64,000 nucleotides of DNA from Agarivorans aestuarii. GTDB taxonomy: Bacteria > Pseudomonadota > Gammaproteobacteria > Enterobacterales > Celerinatantimonadaceae. Under the pieces are notes generated by a model, which was not told the origin of the DNA, did not search any database, and worked only from the letters and a program-made list of their open reading frames with translations. The DNA lies in the NCBI RefSeq assembly GCF_019670125.1, contig NZ_AP023033.1, positions 504,501 through 568,500 of the forward strand, written 5' to 3'. The position numbers were made by a program, and so were the translations under genes. Shown one piece after another: positions 56,252 through 64,000 of this stretch; the stretch's first letter is position 1, and each line of letters starts with the position of its first letter.

Positions 56252-58267
56252 ATGTTGCAGTTTACTGAAAAAGAAATGGCGGTTATACGAAAGCATGCAA
56301 ATCAAGAGATCATTGATCAAATTATTGCTGATAACTCTGTAGTACTAGAGTCTGAAACGCTCGTGCCACCAGACGCTAGGGCCACTTGGAATCTATACTA
56401 CTTTTGCCCAAAACACGGTGTGCGCTTAACTTGGGATAGAAATAAGCCAACAGAGCATGTTTGCCCAGTTGATGGTGAAGTATTAACTGGCGAGCCCTAT
56501 GATGGCGCATGGTGGCGCTGGCTGAATGGATTGAATTCGAAAGCTTGCAATGATTTAGGGCTACTTTGGCAAATTACTAAAAACGAACGTTATTTGCATA
56601 AGGTTAGAGAGATCTTATTAGCTTACGCCGAGTTTTACCCTGATTACCAAGAGCATGGAGGGATCCCTTATAATGGTCCTGGTAAAGCCAATGCTCAAAC
56701 CTTGTGCGAGGCAAACTGTAATATCGATTTCGCTCGCGGTTACGATTTTATAAAAGAAGATTTAGATCGTGAAGAACAGCTTTATGTCGAGAAACGCTTA
56801 TTGTTGGAGGGCGCTGAATTTTTAATGCAGCACCGTAGTGACCAACTGCATAATCATGAAATGAAAATTTCAGCGACCATTGGTGTAATCGGTTTAATCA
56901 TCGATAATGAGCAGCTAGTAGAGTTTGCGGTCAATACACCTTATGGCCTTAAATACCAATTAGAAAATGGCGTTAAAGGCGATGGATTGTGGTTTGAAGG
57001 CTCTATTCACTATCATTACTATGCTCTACAAGCCTTGCTTAATTTTGAAAAAATTGCCTGTAAAACTCAGTATTCTCTAAAAGATCAACCTAAGCTCCAG
57101 CTAATGATGGCCTTTCCACTGAAGCTTCTCATCAATACTGGCAACTTCCCTCGATTGAATGACTGTATTGCTGGTCAAGAGAGGCTCACCCATAGTCATA
57201 TATTTGAGTTTGCTTACCGAGAGTACCGAGACCCCCTGTTTGCTTCGGCATTACAAACTATTTATCAAGCAGAAGAGCGTCACAATATTGAGGCTTTACT
57301 CTATGGTGTTGAGGAACTGCCTCCGGCTAAGCCTTTAGCCTGCAACAGTATTCACGCTGAGCAATCTGGTATTACTATCATGCATGATAACACTCGGGAT
57401 AACATGTTATTGGTTAAGCATGCTCCTTATGGCGGGGAACATGATCATTATGACCAACTGGGCCTGATCATAAGCCGCAAAGGGAAAGAAATTTTGCCTG
57501 ACCTTGGTACCACCGGCTATGGGGCTGAATTGCATTACCAATATTACAAAAATACGCTTACCCATAATACCCTGGCCGTTGAGCAAAAAAATCAGCCCCC
57601 AGCCACGCCTAAAGTAAATAAATTTTTGGTAACAGACAAATTTACTTGGTTGGATGTGGAGGTAGATTGGCGCGGAGAGCTGCCTGTTGTAGATAGCCAT
57701 ACTATTGTGCAATGGGATGAAGAGGCGTATCGCGGCCTTAAGTATCGTCGTCAATTGTTATGGCTAGGAGACTTGCTCATTGAGTTTAACGATGTTGATA
57801 ACTCAAAGGGCAGGCAGCTAGATCTAGTTTGGCATGTTCGAGGGAAACACAAACAATTAGATGCCACTCATAAATGTGATAACCCGATGCAGGGACCATT
57901 AGCCAGAATGGTGCAATGCCATCAGCAACAAATTGATGAAAGCTACAAGCTTAGTTACGATATACAAGAACAAACGGCGTTTAATCAGCATATTATAACT
58001 AATAGTTCAGCCAGCTTGGTACGCGGCTATGCGCCTGATAATCCTGCAACCACAGATTTAGCTTACTCTATTGTTCGCTCTGTCGATGAGCATTTTAAAG
58101 TGGCGGTGATCCACGATTTGAGTGAACAAGCTAATATTCAAGTTCAGCAGTTTGTTTGGATCGAGCAAGCTCTTGAGCTGACGCTTGAATATCCAAAACA
58201 TACATTAAGCATCAAGGCAGATATGGAACAAGGTGAGATAGTAGTTAGTAAAGAGTGCAGAGCCTAA
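56252..58267 (+). CDS. Cytoplasmic heparinase II/III-fold oligouronide lyase
   Basis: A 671-residue protein without a signal peptide. N-terminal small domain with a zinc-finger-like segment (YYFCPKHGVRL, then HVCPVDGE) precedes an alpha/alpha-toroid (WWRWLNGLN, DGLWFEGSIHYHYYALQALL) and a C-terminal heparinase II/III beta-domain (GGEHDHYDQLGLI with the metal/active-site His, DLGTTGYG). Layout is similar to exo-acting PL15 enzymes such as Atu3025. The active-site Tyr and His in HYHYY are present. It would split imported oligouronides to unsaturated monomers for KdgF. It follows uxaC by 9 bp and probably shares its message. Confidence 0.82.
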   Translation: MLQFTEKEMAVIRKHANQEIIDQIIADNSVVLESETLVPPDARATWNLYYFCPKHGVRLTWDRNKPTEHVCPVDGEVLTGEPYDGAWWRWLNGLNSKACNDLGLLWQITKNERYLHKVREILLAYAEFYPDYQEHGGIPYNGPGKANAQTLCEANCNIDFARGYDFIKEDLDREEQLYVEKRLLLEGAEFLMQHRSDQLHNHEMKISATIGVIGLIIDNEQLVEFAVNTPYGLKYQLENGVKGDGLWFEGSIHYHYYALQALLNFEKIACKTQYSLKDQPKLQLMMAFPLKLLINTGNFPRLNDCIAGQERLTHSHIFEFAYREYRDPLFASALQTIYQAEERHNIEALLYGVEELPPAKPLACNSIHAEQSGITIMHDNTRDNMLLVKHAPYGGEHDHYDQLGLIISRKGKEILPDLGTTGYGAELHYQYYKNTLTHNTLAVEQKNQPPATPKVNKFLVTDKFTWLDVEVDWRGELPVVDSHTIVQWDEEAYRGLKYRRQLLWLGDLLIEFNDVDNSKGRQLDLVWHVRGKHKQLDATHKCDNPMQGPLARMVQCHQQQIDESYKLSYDIQEQTAFNQHIITNSSASLVRGYAPDNPATTDLAYSIVRSVDEHFKVAVIHDLSEQANIQVQQFVWIEQALELTLEYPKHTLSIKADMEQGEIVVSKECRA

Positions 58268-58342
58268 GCGCTCTCATGAAGTAATATATGATTTTTAGCT
58301 TAGTCAATATTGGGACGGATGTTTAGCATTTGCAGTGACCCT

Positions 58343-58398
58343 TAATCATCGCTCCTGCTATTCATAGAAACTCATGAAGTTTCTTAAAGCTCGTAAAG
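58343..58398. repeat. Right attachment repeat (att) of the island
   Basis: 56-bp direct repeat of 37055-37110 with two differences. The inverted core (AGAAACT, CATGA, AGTTTCT) at 58366-58384 is identical to that in the left copy. The groEL terminator's second arm is absent after it, so this is not simply a copied groEL end. Together with the integrase it bounds a 21.3-kb island. Confidence 0.9.
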
Positions 58399-58667
58399 TA
58401 GAAGAATTAAGTTAAATCAGTGCTATAACTTAGATGGGTTAGCATAAATGAGGCTAGTTTGAAGGGAGGATGACTGTCATTTAATCACTGGGACAGGCAA
58501 TTTAAGACACTAAGCATTCTCACTATGAATAAGCAATATCACACCTTATAGCTGCATCAGCAATACTCTCAATAGCGACACCATCTACTTCGATTTACCT
58601 AAATGCAGGTTATCCGAAGTAGGTGGATTCAATCCGAGTTACTAATTCGAAATTGTTCGATAATGAG

Positions 58668-58697
58668 TTAACAACTGACACCAGTGTCAATTGTTAA
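58668..58697. promoter_or_regulatory. 30-bp near-palindrome after AlpA gene
   Basis: Arms TTAACAACTGACAC and GTGTCAATTGTTAA match as complements at 13 of 14 positions around CA. It lies 43 bp past the AlpA-like stop codon. There is no T-run, so an operator or recombination site is as likely as a terminator. Confidence 0.5.
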
Positions 58698-58739
58698 TGA
58701 TATTGTTTAAATGGAATGACGCAGCCATAGGATCGTGCA

Positions 58740-58943
58740 TTATGCGTAATTTAAGTCTTCGAACCATTTTTCAACATCCTCTTTTTTCCAAGCTACCCGA
58801 CGCTCTGACAAACGAACAGGTTTTGGGAATTTACCTGCTTGGCATAGTCGATAGATTGTGGAAGCGCTCAATCCTGTTTTTGCCGCAACTTGTGATTTAT
58901 TTAGTAGTGTTCCGCTGGGAGAATTGTTCATACCGTTTTCCAT
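58740..58943 (-). CDS. AlpA family regulator/excisionase-like
   Basis: A 67-residue protein with a MerR-like winged HTH: LLNKSQVAAKTGLSASTIYR, then GKFPKPVRLSERRVAWKKED. The AlpA family activates integrase genes or acts as recombination directionality factor in P4-like elements. GGGAG lies nine bases before the ATG. It is 340 bp outside the right att repeat, so it may belong to a second, decayed element, or the island's true end may lie further right. Confidence 0.85.
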   Translation of the reverse strand: MENGMNNSPSGTLLNKSQVAAKTGLSASTIYRLCQAGKFPKPVRLSERRVAWKKEDVEKWFEDLNYA

Positions 58944-59580
58944 ATTTAGAGTCTCCCTAGTCCTAGTTTAACTCTAGAAGTGGTTTTGCGGCTATCTTTA
59001 GAACAAAAGGAAGCATGTAGCGGTTCATTTATTCATTTTGGTTATATAAAGTGTTTGCACACTTATCTTCCCTTTGTAAACCCACTAGTTTGGCAATGTT
59101 ATTTGGGATATACCTAAAATACACACCTGCTGATAATGGTGATGCAAGCCTAGAAAGTCCACAATGATAGAATCAATGTAGCGGATTAAATAAACCGACA
59201 AACAAAGTTAGAGACAAGTATCGCGAAAATTACCGCACGAATAGATATAAAAAAATAGGGTTTATATTTCTAAACGGTATATAAATAATTGCAGATTTGC
59301 TTAAAACATTAAACTGATAAGTAGGGAGTACACAAAAAATGGAGAGCTACATGTAGTGGTCAACTAAATTTGATTTATGGATAAAAGCACCATGGATTCA
59401 TTGAAAATAAACAACTTTCCGATACTGAAAGTGAAGACGCCCATAAACACAGGTGTTGTTGCACACTTGGGGAACCGATTGGGGACCAAGTTGATAAATG
59501 TGTTCTCAAACCAAGTGCACTTTCCTAATAGAATATAGTCGTTTATTCGCCATATATCTTCAATTATTGTTGGCTTGTTT
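58944..59580. other. Gene-free stretch, possible element remnant
   Basis: No gene with coding features in 637 bp. Two tandem TTGGGGA-type units (TTGGGGAACC at 59467-59476 and TTGGGGACC at 59479-59487) resemble integrase arm sites. A left-over of a mobile element is possible. The far right end carries the OMP gene's 3' side. Confidence 0.4.
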
Positions 59581-60681
59581 TTAGAATCGATAACCGATAG
59601 TCAGTCGCGCTATGTCAGCATCATTTTCATAACCTTTTTTATCAATTACTCTGGTTAAACTACCACCAACAAACCAAGTTTGAGTATTACGCCAATGTGG
59701 GTAATAGTTCACCCCAATGGTGACAACTCCCTTTGTGTCAAAAGCGCTAGCGTGCTCATATTTGTCTTGGGCAAAGTAAGGTCCGGCACCGAATCGTCCT
59801 TCAAGGTGGCTTCCTAGTGGAATAAAGCGCCAAACTTGAGCGGTAATACCGCGGCGTTCAGTCCACCCACTATCACCACCCTCGTCTAACCAACCTAGTG
59901 ATACTGCGTAATTGTTTGAGAAACGATGAGCACCTTCAACGCTATAGCCCACAGTGGTTTCTGGACCACCATGATTAATTTTAGTATTTGCTAACGACAC
60001 CCACACCTCATTAATAAATCCGTTCCCACCTTGCTTAACTTGATTACTGCCATTATCGATATCAATACCAAACCCCACTAAAAAGGAGTTACTGGTTGGC
60101 CTATCTGGAATTAGATAATTGTTCCATTGGCCCCGTATATGGGCACCCGTTCCGATGTAATTAATGGGATAAACCAAGGCTACAGTGCTCACCATGCCCA
60201 AACGTTTTTCGTTAAGCTCTACACCTTGGGCATTTCTAGTGGTATCAAATGAAAAGTAAGGGCCACTACCAAGTTCTAATCTGGCTGTTTTAGTCAACAT
60301 AGGGGTGTAAACTAGCTGGGTAGAAAAACCATCTCGATGGTGGTTGTAAGGATGGCCCTCATTAGCATGCACAAAGTCTAAACGGACACTATCTGTTAAA
60401 TACTGGCCAAAACGTACATCAAATGAACGGTGATTTTGTTTCTTATCTTCTTTATCCACACCTTCAACGTTGGTGATGCCCGACCCCATAGTTAAAGCAA
60501 AGTAGCTATTACGAGAATTTACTGACTGATAAGTAGATGACTTATCTTGGGCCACAACACTAGTGCTAACTAAAGCCACTATTAAGGCTAATACTTGTAA
60601 ACATTTTACGAGTTGCGCTCGTTGCCATGTTGAAAAAAATGCTTTGCTGTTGATCGCTACTGCTGCAGTGCTAATAGTCAT
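59581..60681 (-). CDS. Outer-membrane beta-barrel protein, unknown
   Basis: I do not recognise the family. The 366-residue protein has a long signal peptide (hydrophobic LQVLALIVALVSTSVVA, cleavage near VVA-QD) and then alternating beta strands ending in ARLTIGYRF, the C-terminal Phe pattern of outer-membrane barrels. Two similar halves seem to be present: FALTMGSGITNV/VDFRFGQYL early and VGYSVEGAHRF/AVSLGWLDEGG late, each followed by GPYF (GSGPYFSFDT and GAGPYFAQDKY), which suggests an internal duplication. AGGA lies upstream of the ATG. Function unknown. Confidence 0.7.
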   Translation of the reverse strand: MTISTAAVAINSKAFFSTWQRAQLVKCLQVLALIVALVSTSVVAQDKSSTYQSVNSRNSYFALTMGSGITNVEGVDKEDKKQNHRSFDVRFGQYLTDSVRLDFVHANEGHPYNHHRDGFSTQLVYTPMLTKTARLELGSGPYFSFDTTRNAQGVELNEKRLGMVSTVALVYPINYIGTGAHIRGQWNNYLIPDRPTSNSFLVGFGIDIDNGSNQVKQGGNGFINEVWVSLANTKINHGGPETTVGYSVEGAHRFSNNYAVSLGWLDEGGDSGWTERRGITAQVWRFIPLGSHLEGRFGAGPYFAQDKYEHASAFDTKGVVTIGVNYYPHWRNTQTWFVGGSLTRVIDKKGYENDADIARLTIGYRF

Positions 60682-60833
60682 GAGATGGTTCCTAATTTGC
60701 TACTACCAGGCCAAACACCTAGCAACTAAAATTTCGGGTAGTTTGTTATCCATGACACTGCTGATAGCCAATTTGACTATCTTCTAAAATCCCTCTCTTA
60801 AATTGGCCTAACTTCCCCTTGTTTAATTCATGT

Positions 60834-60944
60834 TCATTCTTCAGGTGATTTATTTGATTCTTTCCTTTCTTCCAGAAACCTTAATAAAGAAATAAACAGC
60901 ATTGAAACAATCCCAGTAAATAAAAACGCAATATATATACTCAT
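60834..60944 (-). CDS. 36-residue single-helix membrane peptide
   Basis: A small open frame, MSIYIAFLFTGIVSMLFISL with a basic and acidic tail (RFLEERKESNKSPEE). GAGG stands seven bases before the ATG, a good ribosome binding site. The first 20 residues form a single transmembrane helix and the rest is charged and cytoplasmic, similar in layout to small accessory subunits such as CcoQ or CydX-like peptides, though no sequence match is claimed. It lies 150 bp upstream of the outer-membrane gene on the same strand. Confidence 0.55.
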   Translation of the reverse strand: MSIYIAFLFTGIVSMLFISLLRFLEERKESNKSPEE

Positions 60945-61198
60945 TATCTATCCTCTAAAACACTCTTAAGCACCACATTGTTAACATGGCGAAAACAAGC
61001 CAGAGATTAGATAGAAAACAAAAATAAAAAAATGACTTAGAGAAACCCAAAATTGGCGTTCCTTAATGGCTTTAAAATCGTAAGCCAAATAGCAAAGTTG
61101 AATTTCTCTAAACCGTACTAAAACCTACCCAAATAAATACAATCATTTCCAACTTAAACAGCACACCAACTTGTGCACTTATTTGAAGAGATATAAAA

Positions 61199-62155
61199 AT
61201 GAATAAAACTACACTATTAGCATTAGCCATTAGCTCAACGTTTTCGCTTAATGCGTTTTCTGCAGAAACATCGCGCTTTAGTGGAGAGGTATTCCTGCTT
61301 GGCGGCTACACCTCTACCAACTCAAACTTAAGTACAGAGAACAATGCACGTTTAGATAACCGCAATGGAAACGGAGAGACTCAAGACGACTTTATTGTTA
61401 TTCCATTAGGAAGCCTAAGTTATGACTTGGGACAGCAGCGCAATCAGCGCGTTTATTTAGGTACTTCACGTGATGACTTGGCTGTGGGTGACTTAGCATT
61501 TGAAGTGGGTTACCAATATGATTTTGCCAATGGCACCCAAGTTGACCTAGCATTTTTGCCGACCGTACTTTCTGGTGAGGTTTGGGCTAATCCATATGAT
61601 ACTCAAAACGCACGTACCGAGACTGATGTTGATGGTTACGCCTACCGCGTAAAGCTTAACCAAATCATGGGCAGTGGCTTTTCACTAGACTTGGGCGTGG
61701 GTAAGACTGAAATTGATAACGAGCAAATTGAGTTCAACAGCTTGCACCGTGATGCTGACGTTTACTACGCCAAGGGTAGCTACGCCTTCCAAATTGGCCA
61801 AAGCTCGGCACTCGTTCCTGCATTTAGCTATACTCAGAACGATGCAGTAGGCGCAGCAGCAAGTTATGAACGTTATGAAACCGAGCTAACCTACTACATG
61901 GCACACAACGCGCATTCATTGGCCCTAACCGCTGGCTTTGGTAAAACCGAATACGATGCGGTTAACCCAATCTTTGACAAGACTCGAAAAGACGACCACT
62001 ACAAGCTGTTCGTCGCCTATGAGTACGCCAACGTTATGGGATGGGACAACTGGAACTTCGTATCACTTTCTGGCTTGAACACCACCAGTTCAAATATCGA
62101 TTTCTATGAATCAGACGACTATGTGGTAACAGCCGGCCTTAGCTACAAATTCTAA
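61199..62155 (+). CDS. DUF2860 outer-membrane protein
   Basis: A 318-residue protein with a signal peptide (cleavage near AFS-AE) and beta-barrel-like strands ending in VVTAGLSYKF. The early SGEVFLLGGYTSTNSNLS, the FIVIPLGSLSYDL segment and the GNGETQDD region are typical of DUF2860 proteins of Vibrio and Alteromonadales. It probably sits in the outer membrane. No function is known. It stands 108 bp before the DUF3313 lipoprotein on the same strand. Confidence 0.78.
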   Translation: MNKTTLLALAISSTFSLNAFSAETSRFSGEVFLLGGYTSTNSNLSTENNARLDNRNGNGETQDDFIVIPLGSLSYDLGQQRNQRVYLGTSRDDLAVGDLAFEVGYQYDFANGTQVDLAFLPTVLSGEVWANPYDTQNARTETDVDGYAYRVKLNQIMGSGFSLDLGVGKTEIDNEQIEFNSLHRDADVYYAKGSYAFQIGQSSALVPAFSYTQNDAVGAAASYERYETELTYYMAHNAHSLALTAGFGKTEYDAVNPIFDKTRKDDHYKLFVAYEYANVMGWDNWNFVSLSGLNTTSSNIDFYESDDYVVTAGLSYKF

Positions 62156-62262
62156 ACATAACGAAAGAACCTGCGCCTTGTGGTTGAGCTTAGACTCAGA
62201 TCGAACTTAGCCACAAGTGCGCTTCCTCAACACTACCCGACATACTCATTAGAGACGACCCA

Positions 62263-62904
62263 ATGAAACTACTTAGCAACTTAACTCGCATTCCACTCGC
62301 GTTTGGCCTTGTTACCGTGCTGGCAGCCTGTAGCGCGAAGCCGGTACAAGTACAAGGTTACCAACCCGTTGCTGAAACAGACGGCCTAGTATTGGATCAT
62401 AGCCATGCACCTAGTGTGGTTTACGTTCGCCCCGGTGCTGCTAGTCTCAGAGAGTACGATAACTTTATTATTGACCCGGTAATCGTGGTTGATGGCGAAC
62501 GTTATGTGAACAAAGATAACGCAGAAAGTATCGCTAAGATGCAGCAATATTTAGCTAAGTCAGTCAGCGAAGAACTCTCTAAAGCTGGATACCAAATTGG
62601 TGGTGAAACTACTGATAATACGCTGCGGATCACCTTTAAGATTTCAGGAGTAAGCGCGCCTTCAGCGGTAGCTAATGTCACAACGGTATTAGCCCCATTC
62701 GCGCTAAGTGTGGGAGAAGTAACTATAGAGACGGTGTTCCGTGAAGCGGCCAGCGAGCGCATTGATGCGGTAGCAGTTATGCAGTCTAGAGGATCCCGCT
62801 TCCTTAACTCTACTCCTTGGTCCACATGGGCTGATGTAGAACAGACTTTTGATAGCTGGGCTCAGTCCTTCCGTCAATCTGTAGACCAAGCTTATAAAGC
62901 CTAA
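62263..62904 (+). CDS. DUF3313 lipoprotein
   Basis: A 213-residue lipoprotein: signal with VLAACS lipobox, Cys at about residue 23. The body (VYVRPGAASLREYDNFIIDPV, LSKAGYQIGGETTDNTLRIT) matches the DUF3313 family of probable outer-membrane lipoproteins of unknown function. There is Ser, not Asp, after the Cys, consistent with outer-membrane sorting. A weak hairpin follows the stop. Confidence 0.8.
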   Translation: MKLLSNLTRIPLAFGLVTVLAACSAKPVQVQGYQPVAETDGLVLDHSHAPSVVYVRPGAASLREYDNFIIDPVIVVDGERYVNKDNAESIAKMQQYLAKSVSEELSKAGYQIGGETTDNTLRITFKISGVSAPSAVANVTTVLAPFALSVGEVTIETVFREAASERIDAVAVMQSRGSRFLNSTPWSTWADVEQTFDSWAQSFRQSVDQAYKA

Positions 62905-63152
62905 CATCCTATTTGTTATTCAAATTAGCCTCGGTAGTTTACTGCGCTTGAGGCTCCATTATTTTCGTAGAATTGCAAGCTTGGGCTAATTCCCCATTGA
63001 ATAGATAAATAATGTCCTATTCACATTAATTAACTTTTCATATTGCGCACAGGCTACTAGGTACTACCATCACAATATACTTAGCGGCGAGGAAAGCATG
63101 TTAAACCCATATACAGTTACAACATGAGTAAGCAAATGGACTTCGCCTTATA

Positions 63153-64000
63153 ATGAACATAAAAACTCGATTTATAACACTTTTCATTTTTCTTACAGCT
63201 ATGCTAACCGCTGTGTGGTTTTGCATTGAACGTATTAATCATCATAGCCAAGCAACTACCGAAGCCGAGAAAGTTAGGCTCGATTCTCTTAGGCTAGCCG
63301 ACCATCTTCGACAAAGCTCCGATGACCTCACTCGTATGGCCAGAACTTACGTCGCGACAGGTGAGCAGCGCTACGAGAAGTATTTTCACGATATTATTGA
63401 TATTCGTAACGGTAAAGCCCCGCGGCCAGCTAACTATGACGAAGTTTATTGGGACTATATTACAGCCCTTGGCGAGAACTTCGAGGTAATCACAGGTGAC
63501 GCTGTTAGTTACGTCGACTTGTTTAAACGATTAGGTGGTACGGAAGACGAATTGAATATATTAGAGCGCGCTCTGAATCGCTCCAACCGTTTAGCGGTAA
63601 TAGAAACGGAAGCGTTATACGCTATGAAAGGGGTGTATACAGATGACGAGGGGCTTTACACCCGCCATGGAGAGCCAGACCAAGCTTTGGCCATAAAACT
63701 GTTGCATAGTGTCGACTACCACCAAGCCAAGGCAGCGATAATGCATCCCATTGAACAGTTTTATGAACATATTGATAGCCGCACCGCACTATACCTAGAG
63801 CGAGCAAGAGCTCAGCAAGATAAATATGAAGCTATAGCAATGTACTTAATGGTGGGGCTTGCGCTCTACTTCTTATACTCTTTTTTTCAAGTGAGAAACA
63901 AGATCGTAAACCCCATCCTTGAACTCTCAGAAGTTGCTAAACATATTAAAGCTGGTAAATCAGATGTGCGGGCAAAAGTGTTTTCGAAAGACGAAATTGG
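63153..64000 (+). CDS. Sensor protein with HAMP domain, cut by window end
   Basis: An open frame of 282 codons from ATG at 63153 to the window end, without a stop. A first membrane helix (FITLFIFLTAMLTAVWFCI) is followed by a periplasmic region of about 200 residues (LRQSSDDLTRMARTYVATGE with a conserved R-x-Y segment, then KAPRPANYDEVYWDY). A second membrane helix is near 227-247, and a HAMP domain begins after it (NPILELSEVAKHIKAGKSDV). The effector, a histidine kinase, diguanylate cyclase or chemoreceptor signalling domain, is outside the window. The start has no strong Shine-Dalgarno. Confidence 0.8.
   Translation, partial: MNIKTRFITLFIFLTAMLTAVWFCIERINHHSQATTEAEKVRLDSLRLADHLRQSSDDLTRMARTYVATGEQRYEKYFHDIIDIRNGKAPRPANYDEVYWDYITALGENFEVITGDAVSYVDLFKRLGGTEDELNILERALNRSNRLAVIETEALYAMKGVYTDDEGLYTRHGEPDQALAIKLLHSVDYHQAKAAIMHPIEQFYEHIDSRTALYLERARAQQDKYEAIAMYLMVGLALYFLYSFFQVRNKIVNPILELSEVAKHIKAGKSDVRAKVFSKDEI

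Larger units (their letters stand above)
58268..58739. other. Island right edge and flanking non-coding DNA
   Basis: No supported gene. It holds the right att repeat (58343-58398) and the 30-bp palindrome at 58668-58697. Short open frames here lack ribosome sites. Confidence 0.6.

Noticed and set aside
38546-58267. Alginate utilisation locus
   Set aside because: Considered first because of the PF05426 lyase, but no DehR is present and UxaC plus the isomerase/KduD route fit GlcA or GalA polymers better. Not fully excluded.
58691-58960. 89-codon plus-strand frame opposite the AlpA gene
   Set aside because: The minus strand has a recognisable HTH protein and a good ribosome site; this frame has neither.

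Overview
The window looks like chromosome from a marine gammaproteobacterium of the Alteromonadales, most like Agarivorans or a close relative. This rests on gene content (CrbS/CrbR acetate system, DUF2860 and DUF3313 proteins, KdgM-type porin, secreted polysaccharide-degrading enzymes) and on moderately AT-rich, Vibrio/Shewanella-like coding style. No tRNA, rRNA or CRISPR array was seen.

Layout. 0.2-7.2 kb: two paralogous small membrane proteins, a metallo-beta-lactamase-fold hydrolase, aroQ-accB-accC, and a MATE exporter divergent from an AraC regulator. 7.3-12.6 kb: a TetR repressor divergent from an RND efflux pair, with two tandem operator-like repeats between them. 12.6-24.2 kb: a rhodanese, then an acetate-utilisation neighbourhood (acs, a DnaQ-type exonuclease plus a cNMP/CBS/DUF294 protein, the SLC5-histidine kinase crbS and the regulator crbR). 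A secreted GH16 enzyme with the Fibrobacter-type circularly permuted order lies inside it. 24.2-34.7 kb: LysE exporter, small proteins, regulators, a chemoreceptor behind a LacI-type operator, a MITE-like element, dsbD-cutA and fxsA. 35-37.1 kb: groES-groEL with a sigma-32 promoter.

The main discovery is a 21.3-kb genomic island inserted directly after the groEL stop codon. It is bounded by 56-bp direct repeats with 54 identities (37055-37110 and 58343-58398) and starts with a P4-type integrase. Its cargo is a self-contained uronic-acid polysaccharide system: KdgM porin, a secreted PF05426-type lyase, a secreted beta-helix lyase-like protein, two near-identical sodium:solute symporters (the second frameshifted), a cytoplasmic heparinase II/III-fold lyase, UxaC, and kduD/dhuD-ygjV-kdgF-dhuI-kdgK-eda leading to pyruvate and glyceraldehyde-3-phosphate. 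A kdgR orthologue is present, and KdgR-type boxes lie before nearly every transcription unit. One is a perfect box in front of a second DUF294/DnaQ pair, paralogous to the pair beside acs. That ties this poorly understood pair to carbon-source switching twice in one window. Glucuronan or another GlcA/GalA polymer fits better than alginate, but this is inference.

Right of the island (58.4-64 kb) are an AlpA-like regulator and possible remains of a second element, then outer-membrane and lipoprotein genes, a 36-residue membrane peptide, and the start of a HAMP-containing sensor that runs off the window.
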